Part shown: piece after piece, positions 17,986-27,263 of the stretch
Layout: each line of letters begins with the position of its first letter
Position numbering within the stretch: position 1 is the first letter of the stretch
Source: Anaerolineae bacterium
GTDB taxonomy: Bacteria; Chloroflexota; Anaerolineae; Promineifilales; Promineifilaceae
Direction: 5' to 3'
Assembly: GCA_023954475.1 (NCBI GenBank)
Contig: JAMLHW010000010.1
Span: 124,001-188,000 of the forward strand
Length of the DNA: 64,000 nucleotides
Notes under the pieces: model-generated
What the model saw: only the letters and a program-made list of their open reading frames with translations
Databases searched by the model: none
What the model was told of the DNA's origin: nothing
Position numbers and translations under genes: made by a program

Positions 17986-20620
17986 TTATTTGTGGGGGGC
18001 TAACAAGTGTAATGCACGTGCGCGAGCGACGGCTTCGCGGCGATTGTGTACGCCTAGCTTACCGTAGATACTCTTCAAATGGCTCTTGACGGTGTTGACC
18101 GAAACAAACATCGATTGGGCAATCTCCTGGTAAGTTAGGCCATCGGCCAGTAGCACCAGCACGTCGATTTCCCGTTCGCTGATTGTCTCGATTAGTGGGT
18201 TTTCGGCCGAATCAAGAGCGACAGGCGGGAGACGGCAAGGCAGTTTTTCTGAAAAATTCGGCCAGCAGACTGCGGCAGTAATCGGAATGCAATTGTCTGC
18301 CGGTGGCCATGCAAAGAGGGTATCAGGTGCTCACCTTGTCGATGAACGTGCGCACAAAACCTTCAGGTTGGGCCATAGTCAACGCGTCGGCGAGATAGTG
18401 CAAGGCATCATCGACGCTACTTGCCGCTAGAGCTTGTAGCGAGCGGATTTCGATCTGCCCATAACGCCAGCCTGCTCCGGAAGCTTTCTCATATTCGACA
18501 GCCAAATGTTTGCCGGCCGCCGGTTTATTCCCCTGTGCCAGGTGCAAGCGCGCCGGAATCAGGAAAAGCGGCACATAAAATAGTGACGCAGATGCTGTGG
18601 TCTGCATCTGATCCGCCCACCGCCGGGCTGTTTCCAGATCATTTTGCGCCAGGGCAATGACAACTGCGGCAGCCTGGTTGCGGGCGCGTGTGATCTGGGG
18701 TGCATCATCACCGGCGGCACGCTTTGCCAGAGCTAACGCTATCGAAACAATAAATTGATGGCCTGTGGCCTGTGCAAGCAACGCCAACTTGCGGTAAGCG
18801 CTACTTTCAAGCTCTCTATTGCCACTACGCTGGGCAAGCGTGATTGCTTTTTGCAGGCTGGCGTCTGCTTCATCTAGTTGATTCCATTCGTAGAGCAAAG
18901 CTCCCTGTACAGATGAGGAAAGCGCACTTTGCCGGGAATCCGGCAGCCCCGCTAGCGCTGTGTGCAGCAGATCTGTGCATCATGGAGCCGCCCTGGCTAG
19001 CCTGGATTATATGTGAATCCGATTGACAGCAGTCTGATGTGATGGTTTTGTGACGCCTGGGACATTTCCCGAGCTTCTGAAAATGCGTCTTGCGCGGCGA
19101 TTAATTGTCCGCTTTGCCAATAAGCCATGCCCAAATTAAGGGAAAGGGCAGAGCGCGGTTCGTATGCAGTAGCCGGGATTAGGGAGAGCGCGCGGCGGGA
19201 TAGCGCGATAGTCTGAGGCAAATCCTGGCGGATTCGGGCTATGTGAATCTTGGCTGACAACACGAGACTATATTGCGCCGGGTTATCATGAAACGCTTTC
19301 TCAGCTACCTGCAGAAAGCCGTCCGCAGCATCTGGCTGCCCGCTAAGCGCCAATGCCCAGGCATAGTCAAGGCACAAGGCTGGATGACTTTGAATCACTG
19401 AATCGGGCAACGCTTGCATCCAGTTCAAAAAGGTCGTGTTTTCACCCCGTTTCTGTAGGCCAGTGCTTTGCGCATGGATCAGGGTCGCGGCCTGTTCCCA
19501 GGCAGCGGCGGCGAGATAGTGGTTCACGGCTCTACGCAGGAAGCCGTTGGCTTGATGCCATTCACCCGCTCGTTGCTGCAGAGTGGACGTGTCTCCCTTT
19601 CGGAGCCGCAGTTGCTGGCGTAGGAGATCGGCAAAGAGTTGATGATAGCGGAACCATTGCCGTGACTCGTCCAACGGAACAATGAAAAGGTTTGCTTGTT
19701 CAAGCCGCTCCAGCATCGCCTGGGCGTCTCGAACAGACATGTCGTCGGCGACAACGGCGGCACACAATGGCGCAGTGAGTTGCTCCAGAATGGCTGTTTG
19801 CAGCAAGAACGCTCTCACATCAGGAGGCTGCTGCCGGAACACTTCTTCGATCAGGTAATCGAGAATGAAGCGGTTACTACCGGCAAAAGAATCCAGGAAA
19901 TGATCTGTATCCTCTTGACCGTGTAGAGACAGCGCGGCCAACTGCAAGCCTGAAATCCAACCTTCCGTTTTGCTGCCCAGTATCTCGATTTGTTGCGGCG
20001 TCAAATCCAGGTGCAACTGGTCATTGAGGCGCTGCGATTTCATCGAGCGTGAACCGCAAATCACTTTCACGAATTTCAGTCAGTTCTCTGCGAGCACGCC
20101 ACCGGGGAAGAGGTATCGGCGGATCTTCGCGGGTGATTATCACCAGGTGCAGTTGCACTGGTTGGTGTTCCAGCAAATAGGCGAGTGCATTGTGGATGGC
20201 ATCATTCTTGATCAGATGATAATCGTCGAGAACGAGAATGATCTGATGCGACATGCTGCCAATTTCGTTGATCAAGGCAGAAATGACCGCTTTCAGCGGT
20301 GGCGGCGGCTCAGATTGCGAAGCGTGTAATGCGGTCTTCCCTAGCTCGGCATGGAGTTTCTGTAACCCGGCTGTCAAGTACAGCAAAAACCGTGCCGGAT
20401 CACTGTCCTCGCTATCCAAAGAGAGCCAACTGGCAGGTAATTGATATTCCGCGAGCCAATTGCTGACCAGCGTCGTTTTACCGAAGCCGGCTGGAGCGGA
20501 GAGTAAGGTCAGTTTGTGGGCCAGACCCTGGTTAAGTATTTCGATGAGGCGGGGGCGAGCGACTAGCGACGGTCGTACGCGAGGCGTAAACAATTTGGTT
20601 TGCAGCAAGTCGTCAACCAT
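17986..20620 (-). pseudogene. LAL-type LuxR transcription activator (MalT-like), multiply broken
   Basis: Translation in successive frames from ATG 20620 gives an AAA/STAND ATPase start (MVDDLLQTKLFTPRVRPSLV; Walker A SAPAGFGKTT; Walker B ILVLDDYHLI). A frameshift near 20050 leads into WISGLQLAALSLHG, RYHQLFADLLRQQL and TPR-like repeats to 18997. Further frames cover 18898-18323. The end is a LuxR helix-turn-helix, ISEREIDVLVLLADGLTYQE and MFVSVNTVKSHLKSIYGKL, stopping at 17986-17988. At least three lesions occur. An intact protein would have about 870 residues and would activate nearby genes on sensing a ligand; this one cannot. Confidence 0.8.
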
Positions 20621-20769
20621 AGGTTCATTATAAGCGTGGCTCAGGCAAAGACAAAGCTCCGATCGTTAAGGGATGTGCTCCCAGTCTCATAATCGCTTCT
20701 GCCGCGGAGTATCGATCTTTTCGGCCGAAAAACAGGGGTACTTCGCTGCATTTTCGGCCGAAACCTTTT

Positions 20770-20922
20770 TCTCCGAACCGGCAGGGTGGGGGAGATGGCG
20801 CGGCATGGTCGGCCGATGACAGAACTCCGCGATTGGTTTGGCTGGACTCAGGAAAGCACGATGCCAATGCGTTACATTGCCGCAGCGGAAGTGATCACGC
20901 GTGGCGACCTGGAAGTTGCATA
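20770..20922 (+). pseudogene. Possible C-terminal remnant of a tyrosine recombinase
   Basis: One frame ending at TAG reads FLRTGRVGEMARHGRPMTEL, then RDWFGWTQESTMPMRYIAAA. The spacing of an R-T-G, a G-W and a final M-R-Y resembles the end of phage-type integrases (active-site Tyr in RYIAAAE). Nothing upstream is open. The evidence is weak. The remainder of 20621-21220 is otherwise without genes. Confidence 0.3.
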
Positions 20923-21220
20923 GCAAGCTGTGTCGATTTTGTACGAGATGTGACGCTTGCTAATCCGCCCTACCGAGAACTCCAAAAACAGGCTCAGTAG
21001 GGCGGAAATCGGCTATTTCTCTCGAGTGAACTAGTATTAAGCTAAGAATAATTAGCTTAGGTATAGACTCATCTTCAAATCTTCTGTCGCCTTCTTCTGC
21101 GGTGAACCCATTGGCAGTACTGTGGTTTTGCCTACGCAACAGACTGTGAATGTAGCCAGCGCTGCATGTCGGTTTCGATGTCAGACAATGTGATCAATCT
21201 CGTGGCGGCTAAAGACCGCG

Positions 21221-21252
21221 GGTCGCGATTCGGAAATCTTTGCAACAGAGCC
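21221..21252. repeat. Solitary IS6-family end
   Basis: GGTCGCGATTCGGAAATCTT followed by TGCAACAGAGCC is the same as the outer 32 bases of the IS6 element beginning at 47451 (inverted) and close to those at 44120-44153. No transposase part is attached. It lies 12 bases beyond the end of the CBASS effector gene and may mark where IS-mediated joining brought the defence island here. Confidence 0.65.
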
Positions 21253-21263
21253 TTCTGGTGATT

Positions 21264-22913
21264 CTATTTGATTTGATAGCTTCCAGGCAACGAAAAAGCA
21301 TAACGATAGCCTGGGTTCTGATACCAATGTAAGTGAATGCGATTACAGGCCTGCAACTGTTGTCCAATGAGTACTGCTAGAGCGCTGGGAATTCGGCCGA
21401 AAACATAGACATCAGTAACGCCCGACTCATTCAATCTGCGAATGAGTCGACCTACTTGATCTGCATAAGCGAGCGCAAGAGCCTCGCTGACGGGGTATAC
21501 CGTTTGACCATTGACTTGCAGTGGTAGCTGCACATGCGCTACTGGTTGAATCCCTTGTGAATTGAGATACTCTTCAACAGCCGTTGCAATTGAGACGTAG
21601 GTTGTTAACTCAACTACCGCAACTGTCCCACTGATTTTCGGCCGAATCACCCATTCTGGCTCAAAATGAATATCCGCGGCCTGATTCTGAGAAAACCAGA
21701 ATTGTCGATTCAATCCGCTAACCTCATCTCGACGTCTACTCCAAACGCCTACATCCGCCACTCGGATATTGAAGCAGTGCCCGAGCGCAAAGGCGACCGG
21801 TATGGGGAGGTGGCAGTCGAATTGAATCCGTAAACGCTCGCTTTGTTCAAGCAAAGTTCGGCGGACGACATTCAGAGCTGGAGTAAACCACTTATGCCAT
21901 TCTACGCTGGAGGGATGGCGATCGATCCCCAAATAGTAGCGCCAATCGAGGTCGAGCAAAACTTCACTTGGACGATTGTCTCTTGTGCGCACACTCAAGT
22001 TTACGGTCGATGTTTGTCCCCGCCGTTGATACCCGAAGGCGAAGAAAGCCTCGAATAGTTCGTTGGCCAAGCCCGATCGAGTCGAGGAATAGAGATGGTA
22101 GCGATGCCCGTCTATTCCAAGGCTGCGTAACGCCTCAAAAAATGAAGAGCGAAGCGAGTCTGGTAGCACGATGAATGCTGGGCAAGTAGCTTCAGGAGCC
22201 AGCATCCGTTCATATGCCGCGACCCTCGCCATCAATGATTGGTTATCAGCACCTACTAGAGATAACACGACACCATCAACTCCAACGTCATCGATTGTGT
22301 TTGGTTTCCTGTTAGTGACACGAACACCGCGCATCCTGAGTTCGGTGGTCAAAGTGTCAGCGTAAGCCTTATGGCCAGAATGCACCAGAATAATTTGGAT
22401 CGGTGTATCAAGGAGGTGTTCAATCCCCGTGTACGTGGTGACTTGGCGGAAGAGGTCTGGATAATAGCGTACGAGAAGCTTCGGATAAGCCGCCAATCGT
22501 TCACAGATGCTGTCCCAGAACCAAACAACTACCCGAAATCGGCCGTTTGCAATCTCACGCTCGCTTATTCCATCGACAAGTATCTGCGTTTTTATGTCGC
22601 GGGGAGCATCGGTAACAAGATACAAGACATCTAGATCATACGGAAAACCGTGAGCCTCGCAGACTTCATGCTCGATTTCCGCTTCACTGAGTTGCTTACC
22701 AGTTGTCCGTAGCTTGCATTGTGCAGCCCGATACACGCCATTGCCATCAACCGGTTGACCATATACATCGACACCGTGCTGCTTTTGACCTTTTCGGCCG
22801 AATTTCTCCGTATTCGGATCCCCCCACTCTCGCGCCATCACATCGCGCACTAGCGATTCAAATTCATCTTCATTCGTTAATCTAGGATAGTTGATCGTTC
22901 CGAGTGTTGGCAT
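21264..22913 (-). CDS. CBASS effector: Mrr-type endonuclease fused to a SAVED domain (Cap4-like)
   Basis: 549 residues. The N terminus is a PD-(D/E)xK nuclease of Mrr type: FESLVRDVMAREWG, HGVDVYG with Asp49, and AAQCK with Gln65/Lys67. Residues 170-300 form an unassigned alpha/beta segment beginning IQIILVHSGHKAYADTL. Residues 330-549 look like SAVED: the end has VTDVYVFGRIPSALAVLIGQ and HLHWYQNPGYRYAFSLPG. SAVED domains bind cyclic oligonucleotides, which would switch on DNA cleavage and kill the infected cell. The gene is last in the operon and overlaps the E2-like gene by 32 bases. Nuclease type distinguishes it from Cap4 proteins with other nuclease folds. Confidence 0.82.
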   Translation of the reverse strand: MPTLGTINYPRLTNEDEFESLVRDVMAREWGDPNTEKFGRKGQKQHGVDVYGQPVDGNGVYRAAQCKLRTTGKQLSEAEIEHEVCEAHGFPYDLDVLYLVTDAPRDIKTQILVDGISEREIANGRFRVVVWFWDSICERLAAYPKLLVRYYPDLFRQVTTYTGIEHLLDTPIQIILVHSGHKAYADTLTTELRMRGVRVTNRKPNTIDDVGVDGVVLSLVGADNQSLMARVAAYERMLAPEATCPAFIVLPDSLRSSFFEALRSLGIDGHRYHLYSSTRSGLANELFEAFFAFGYQRRGQTSTVNLSVRTRDNRPSEVLLDLDWRYYLGIDRHPSSVEWHKWFTPALNVVRRTLLEQSERLRIQFDCHLPIPVAFALGHCFNIRVADVGVWSRRRDEVSGLNRQFWFSQNQAADIHFEPEWVIRPKISGTVAVVELTTYVSIATAVEEYLNSQGIQPVAHVQLPLQVNGQTVYPVSEALALAYADQVGRLIRRLNESGVTDVYVFGRIPSALAVLIGQQLQACNRIHLHWYQNPGYRYAFSLPGSYQIK

Positions 22914-23334
22914 TTAGCACACCTATTTCGTCATGAGAGGATGGCCCCAACCATTTACCTGTATCAAGCCAAAGCTCATAGTAAAAGAGCCACAAAGCCG
23001 CCCACGGCAAAATTGTATCAGCAATCAAGTGACTTGGATCCCAACGCCACTCTTTCGGCCAATATAAGCAAAGTGTGCCATCACCATAACAATGTGGCGG
23101 GTTATCAGTTAGATCAGGTGAGACAACGCGAACCTTTGGAAACTCTCTGTATTTGTAGCGAATTTCAACGCTGTACACAGGCGATGTGATTCGTGGCTGT
23201 AGCTCTCCCATCCATAAGGCGGATTGTCTTCTCAGAGTCGCCTGGAATGAAGGGAATCTTGATCGAATGTGACCGTCTTGTACGGCAATGCTAACCCATT
23301 TTGCTTTGGGTGGCCTCGGTTTACGTCTCGCCAT
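22882..23334 (-). CDS. CBASS E2-like protein (short type II system)
   Basis: About 150 residues from ATG 23334 (MARRKPRPPKAKW); it overlaps the CD-NTase gene by 14 bases. An upstream ATG at 23391 would extend inside that gene. The pattern VYSVEIRYKYREFPKVRVVS, PPHCYGDGTLCLYWPKEW (Cys in GTLCLYWP as the likely E2 catalytic residue), ADTILPWAALWLFYYELWL and TGKWLGPSSHDE is that of bacterial E2-like proteins found with CD-NTases lacking E1 and JAB partners. Such E2 proteins are thought to prime or load the CD-NTase. Confidence 0.82.
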   Translation of the reverse strand: MARRKPRPPKAKWVSIAVQDGHIRSRFPSFQATLRRQSALWMGELQPRITSPVYSVEIRYKYREFPKVRVVSPDLTDNPPHCYGDGTLCLYWPKEWRWDPSHLIADTILPWAALWLFYYELWLDTGKWLGPSSHDEIGVLNANTRNDQLS

Positions 23335-24394
23335 GAAATTTTGTCGGTTTGATCCTGGTTGCTTTTGGAGCGGACGCAGTTGCAGGCACAATTAGACCTG
23401 TCGGGGTCGTTTTGCTCACGCCTGGCCAGGCATTGTGGGCCATATTTTGTGCAGCTTCTTCGATCTCGATTGGAAAAGCTTCCCCAAAGATCGATTGCCA
23501 ATGCTCGATTGCCTCGCTTCTATCTTGTGCAGCCAAAGCCTTTTCGGAGCATTGCCGCGCTTCATCGAGTCGTCGCATAAAGGTTTCAAAGTGAGAGCGT
23601 GACCAATTCCAGGAGATGTTGTGACCTAACATCGGGTCTTCAAGGTTGGGGGTTGCGGTGTCGCTCGTCCAGAGCAAATGATCATATTGGACATGAATGG
23701 CATCAACGAGATCGTGGAATAGCTCACCGAGTGATTTTGTTGTATCCAACCCGTCGTCGCGCCGAATATGGTAGATAACGAGCGCGCCAAGCCAGTAGCT
23801 TTTCGGCCGACGATAGATCATTTGCTCGTTGCGGAACTGCTTGATCAGTTTCATCAACGGCCTTACCTTCTTATGATACTCGCGATCGAGGTCTGTGATT
23901 AACTGAACGTAACCGATCGGCTGCGATTTGATCCATTTGTTCCAATTGCGGTCGGGTACATAGACCACGTTCTCAATGCCATCAGGAGCGATGCAAGGCA
24001 CAGCATCGACATGGAAATCCTCGTCTTTGAAGTAGACATGCACTGAGCGGCGATTGCGCTCGACGACAGTTTCTCCTTCGTCGTACCCTAATGCTTGGGG
24101 CAAGTCGTCAAGCGCCTTCTTCAAATCCTGCACGACCTGCTTGGCTTCTGGCTCGTTGTTTTCTGGATCGCCGTCGACGGTGACGAGGAAATCGACATCT
24201 TTGACATCGCCAACGCAAGTGCGCTGGGCATAGGAGCCAGCCAGGCGTGAATGGGGTATCACTGTGGCAAATAATTCGTGATCTCTCAGATAATCTCGGA
24301 CTTTGGGCGGCAGATCGCGGGCCGTATCCAGACGATCTTGTGGGGGCTGAATGTTTTCGAGTAGTTGGCCGAAATGGTTTGTTAGTTTGTGCAT
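23321..24394 (-). CDS. CBASS CD-NTase (cGAS/DncV-like nucleotidyltransferase)
   Basis: 357 residues with RBS AAAGAGG before ATG 24394. The catalytic signature is complete: GS at 53-54 (SRLAGSYAQRT), Asp66 and Asp68 (VKDVDFLV), and Asp130 in the strand FHVDAVPCI. The C-terminal part is the helical OAS1/SMODS-like half (LMKLIKQFRNEQ; KSYWLGALVIYHI). On phage infection such enzymes make cyclic di- or trinucleotides that activate the downstream SAVED effector. The product cannot be told from sequence. The C terminus (residues about 340-357) is basic and disordered, as expected if the E2-like partner acts on it. Confidence 0.88.
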   Translation of the reverse strand: MHKLTNHFGQLLENIQPPQDRLDTARDLPPKVRDYLRDHELFATVIPHSRLAGSYAQRTCVGDVKDVDFLVTVDGDPENNEPEAKQVVQDLKKALDDLPQALGYDEGETVVERNRRSVHVYFKDEDFHVDAVPCIAPDGIENVVYVPDRNWNKWIKSQPIGYVQLITDLDREYHKKVRPLMKLIKQFRNEQMIYRRPKSYWLGALVIYHIRRDDGLDTTKSLGELFHDLVDAIHVQYDHLLWTSDTATPNLEDPMLGHNISWNWSRSHFETFMRRLDEARQCSEKALAAQDRSEAIEHWQSIFGEAFPIEIEEAAQNMAHNAWPGVSKTTPTGLIVPATASAPKATRIKPTKFHGET

Positions 24395-24447
24395 TGTTCT
24401 GCCTCTTTCATAAAAAGAAAATCAGCCGTTTAATTTCGGCCGACTCT

Positions 24448-24597
24448 CTAACTCACCTTGATATACTTTGTCTTTTGGCCCTTTCCGCATTTGCCACATG
24501 GGGGGAGACGGTCATCGTGGTCGTCGAGGGTCACCCGCCACCCGCATTTGGTGCAAACGTAGGTTCCTTTTCCGGGTTTTTCGCCAATATCGTACAT
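24448..24597 (-). CDS. Small zinc-ribbon protein at the head of the CBASS operon
   Basis: 49 residues, ATG 24597 to TAG 24448. Two CxxC pairs, TYVCTKCGW (Cys15, Cys18) and LPPCGKCGK (Cys34, Cys37), 15 residues apart, form a zinc ribbon. The start MYDIGEKPGKGTYVC recurs in small proteins of this family. It is co-oriented with the CD-NTase gene 54 bases downstream and faces the XRE regulator. It might be a part of the defence system (nucleic-acid or protein contact) or a bystander; function unknown. Confidence 0.7.
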   Translation of the reverse strand: MYDIGEKPGKGTYVCTKCGWRVTLDDHDDRLPPCGKCGKGQKTKYIKVS

Positions 24598-24638
24598 TTT
24601 GTACTCCTTTTCGATGTTTGCGTGTACACTCGGTTGGA

Positions 24639-24710
24639 CACTGTTTCATAGATCGTACACCACAGATGCAAGATTGTCAAATTGTCGAAACAGTGTTTTA
24701 TAAATCGAAC
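24639..24710. promoter_or_regulatory. Divergent control region with a 20-bp imperfect direct repeat
   Basis: CACTGTTTCATAGATCGTAC (24639-24658) and CAGTGTTTTATAAATCGAAC (24691-24710) match at 15 of 20 positions and are 52 bases apart. They lie between the divergent zinc-ribbon/CBASS operon and the XRE regulator gene. They are good candidates for operators of that regulator, so that it would control both itself and the CBASS operon. Binding is inferred. Confidence 0.5.
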
Positions 24711-24725
24711 GACTTCGGAGGAAAT

Positions 24726-25115
24726 ATGGATACTCGCCTAAGAACAGACAAACTGGCAGCGATGGCTCGTGCAAAACGTGGGGCAGATGGATTGCGTGCC
24801 ACTGCCCGCGAGATCGATATCAGTGCCTCTACGCTATCTCGTATTGAGCAGGGTAAAGTTCCGGACATAGAAACTTTTATCCAGTTATGCGATTGGTTGG
24901 AAGTATCCCCGAGTGAATTCTTTGAAACTGACGAAGAAGAAGGTACAGTTATGCCAACGTTTTCGCCAGATATGTCGACGCCAGAACGTATTGAATTTCA
25001 TCTCCGTGCGGATAAAGAACTCAATCAAGAAACTGCAGAGGCATTGGCGAATATGGTTAAGGCTGCTTACGTCGCAGTAATGGCTGGGAAATTGGGGTAC
25101 AGACCAGAAGAGTAA
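24726..25115 (+). CDS. XRE-family helix-turn-helix regulator
   Basis: 129 residues from ATG 24726, with GGAGG 5 bases upstream; an open frame extends further back but lacks an RBS and crosses the control region. The HTH is GLRATAREIDISASTLSRIE, followed by GKVPDIETFIQLCDWLEVSP as in Cro/CI-type proteins. The C-terminal half is helical and may dimerise. One base separates it from the ImmA/IrrE-type peptidase gene. The pair resembles phage and ICE switch modules in which the peptidase cleaves the repressor. It probably controls the defence genes on both sides. Confidence 0.85.
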   Translation: MDTRLRTDKLAAMARAKRGADGLRATAREIDISASTLSRIEQGKVPDIETFIQLCDWLEVSPSEFFETDEEEGTVMPTFSPDMSTPERIEFHLRADKELNQETAEALANMVKAAYVAVMAGKLGYRPEE

Positions 25116-25116
25116 A

Positions 25117-25683
25117 ATGGCACTTTCTCCTGACTTCAAACTATGGTGTGAATTACAAGCCTGTATCTACCGGAAGGCTTTGGCAAAGGAACCATTTGAA
25201 GCGCTGTGCGCTTTTGATCTCGCAAAATATTTGCGTATTCAAGTGATGCCACCAGGCTTTGTACCTAAGTTGAGATGGAATGATCGACAAGTTCTACAAA
25301 TAGATGACCCAGAGGGGTGGTCAGCCGTTACAGTGATTGGAGGGGATGTACCGGTAATCATCAATAACACTCGTCACCAATACCCAAGACAGCAAGCAGA
25401 TGTTATGCATGAGCTTGCTCACATTATTCGCGGTCATAGACCAATGACGTTAGAACGATTTCCTGGCAATGGTATGTTCATTCGCCAATTCAATCGTCAG
25501 GATGAAGCTGAGGCTGCGTACTTGGGAGGTTGTCTCCAAGTGCCTGAAGTTGGGTTGAAGCAACAATTTGAAAAAGGTGTGCAAGATGTGCAGAGAATTG
25601 CCGCATACTTCAATGCAAGCAAAAAGATGGCTCAATACCGGATCAATGTGACAGGCGTCCGCAAACGATACGAGATGAAATAG
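25117..25683 (+). CDS. ImmA/IrrE-family zinc metallopeptidase
   Basis: 188 residues. The zinc site is in DVMHELAHIIRGH (HExxH with HELAH) and a further acidic segment DEAEAAYLGG lies about 30 residues on, as in the ImmA/IrrE (DUF955) family. In known systems such enzymes inactivate an XRE-type repressor after DNA damage or signalling. Here the partner repressor is the adjacent upstream gene, and 19 bases downstream begins the restriction operon. Induction of defence genes upon stress is the likely role but is inferred. Confidence 0.85.
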   Translation: MALSPDFKLWCELQACIYRKALAKEPFEALCAFDLAKYLRIQVMPPGFVPKLRWNDRQVLQIDDPEGWSAVTVIGGDVPVIINNTRHQYPRQQADVMHELAHIIRGHRPMTLERFPGNGMFIRQFNRQDEAEAAYLGGCLQVPEVGLKQQFEKGVQDVQRIAAYFNASKKMAQYRINVTGVRKRYEMK

Positions 25684-25702
25684 TTCGCAACAAGATACTC
25701 TA

Positions 25703-27259
25703 ATGACAAAGCAAGCCAAAATTCAATCTAATGGCAATCCCGACAAATCCCTCGAAACGTGGATTTGGGACGCCGCCTGCTCCATTCGCGGAGCACAAGA
25801 AGCCCCCAAATACAAGAACTACATCCTGCCCCTGATCTTCGTCAAGCGACTGTGCGACGTCTTTGATGACGAAATCCAGCGCATCGCCGCCAAAGTCGGC
25901 TCGCGCAAAAAGGCGTTCCAACTGGTTGCGCTTGACCACAACCTGGTGCGCTTCTACCTGCCGTTGCAGCCCGACGACCCCGACCAGCCTGTCTGGAGTG
26001 TAATCCGCACGCTGACAGGCTCGATTGGCGAGGATTTGACCACCTACCTGCGTGCCATCGCCAAAGAAAACCCGCAGCTCAACGGCATCATCGACCGCGT
26101 CGACTTCAACGCCACCACGCACGGTGTGCGCGACATCGATGACGACCGCCTGAGCAACCTGATCGAGGAGATCAGCAAGAAGCGGCTGGGGTTGAAGGAT
26201 GTCGAGCCAGATATTATTGGCCGATCCTACGAATACCTGATCCGCAAATTTGCCGAGGGTAGTGGCCAGAGCGCAGGCGAGTTCTACACGCCCAAAGAGG
26301 TCGGCATCCTGATGGCGAACATCATGGATCCACAGCCAGGCATGACCGTTTACGACCCGACGTGTGGATCAGGCGGTTTGCTGATCAAGTGCCAGTTGCG
26401 CATGGAAGAACAACACCCTGACGCCACGCCGCTCAAGCTGTACGGGCAGGAGTATGTACCCGACACGTGGGCGATGGCGAACATGAACACCATCATCCAT
26501 GACATGGACGCCGCCATCGAGATCGGCGACTCATTCAAGAATCCCAAATTCCGCAGCGCGGGCGGCTTGCAGACGTTCGATATTGTAGTGGCCAATCCGA
26601 TGTGGAATCAGGACTGGTTTACCGAAACCGATTACGACAAGGATGAACTGGGGCGCTTTGACGACGCGGGCTATCCAGGGCGCAAGGCGGATTGGGGGTG
26701 GATGCAGCACATTTTGGCCAGCCTCAAGTCGACGGGGCGGGCTGCCGTCGTCCTCGATACGGGCGCGGCGTCGCGCGGGTCGGGCAACGCGCACACCAAC
26801 AAGGAGAAGACGGTGCGCCAATGGTTTGTCGAGCAGGACGTGGTCGAAGGGGTGATCTACCTGCCCGAAAATCTCTTTTACAACACCAGCGCGCCGGGCA
26901 TCATCATCTTGCTCAACAAGGCGAAGCCGGCCGAGCGGCGCGGCAAGTTCGTGCTGGTCAATGCCAGCCGCGAGTTCAAGAAGGGCGACCCCAAGAATTA
27001 TCTACCTGATGACAGCATCGAGCGCATTGCGGAGGCGGTACAAGGGTGGGAAGACGTGGAGAAGTTCGCCACAGTGGTGGAGACAGCCGCGCTGGTCAAG
27101 AACGATTACAACATCTCACCTAGCCGCTATGTGCATGTGGCGGATGAGGAGGAGTATCGGCCGATTTCCGAGATCGTGGACGAGCTTAACACAATAGCAG
27201 AAGAAGCGAGTGAAGTTGAGGAAATCCTTCAACTGATATTGGCTCAACTTGGGGCATAA
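25703..27259 (+). CDS. hsdM: Type I restriction-modification DNA methyltransferase subunit (HsdM)
   Basis: 518 residues. N6-adenine methyltransferase: S-adenosylmethionine motif I MTVYDPTCGSGGLLIK at about residue 217 and catalytic motif IV VVANPMWNQDWF at about residue 298 (NPMW instead of the commoner NPPF/Y). The N terminus NKSLETWIWDAACSIRG and the FAEGSGQSAGEFYTP segment are typical HsdM features. It is the first gene of an operon hsdM-hsdS-NACHT-hsdR-peptidase. It methylates host DNA to protect it from the HsdR nuclease. No strong RBS is visible. Confidence 0.93.
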   Translation: MTKQAKIQSNGNPDKSLETWIWDAACSIRGAQEAPKYKNYILPLIFVKRLCDVFDDEIQRIAAKVGSRKKAFQLVALDHNLVRFYLPLQPDDPDQPVWSVIRTLTGSIGEDLTTYLRAIAKENPQLNGIIDRVDFNATTHGVRDIDDDRLSNLIEEISKKRLGLKDVEPDIIGRSYEYLIRKFAEGSGQSAGEFYTPKEVGILMANIMDPQPGMTVYDPTCGSGGLLIKCQLRMEEQHPDATPLKLYGQEYVPDTWAMANMNTIIHDMDAAIEIGDSFKNPKFRSAGGLQTFDIVVANPMWNQDWFTETDYDKDELGRFDDAGYPGRKADWGWMQHILASLKSTGRAAVVLDTGAASRGSGNAHTNKEKTVRQWFVEQDVVEGVIYLPENLFYNTSAPGIIILLNKAKPAERRGKFVLVNASREFKKGDPKNYLPDDSIERIAEAVQGWEDVEKFATVVETAALVKNDYNISPSRYVHVADEEEYRPISEIVDELNTIAEEASEVEEILQLILAQLGA

Positions 27260-27263
27260 AACT

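Larger units (their letters stand above)
15710..20784 (+). repeat. Two related 65-bp segments with paired TTCGGCCGAA palindromes
   Basis: Segment 15710-15773 and segment 20720-20784 share TCGGCCGAAAA, AGGG, CTGCA, TTTTCGGCCGAAAC and CGAACCGGCAG in the same order. Each contains two copies of the dispersed palindrome about 30 bases apart. They lie in intergenic debris at the two sides of the broken LAL regulator. The span given covers both copies; the DNA between them is not part of the repeat. Confidence 0.5.

Noticed and set aside
21100-21260. Possible tRNA or attachment site between the decay zone and the CBASS operon
   Set aside because: No cloverleaf could be drawn; the only clear signal is an IS6 end.
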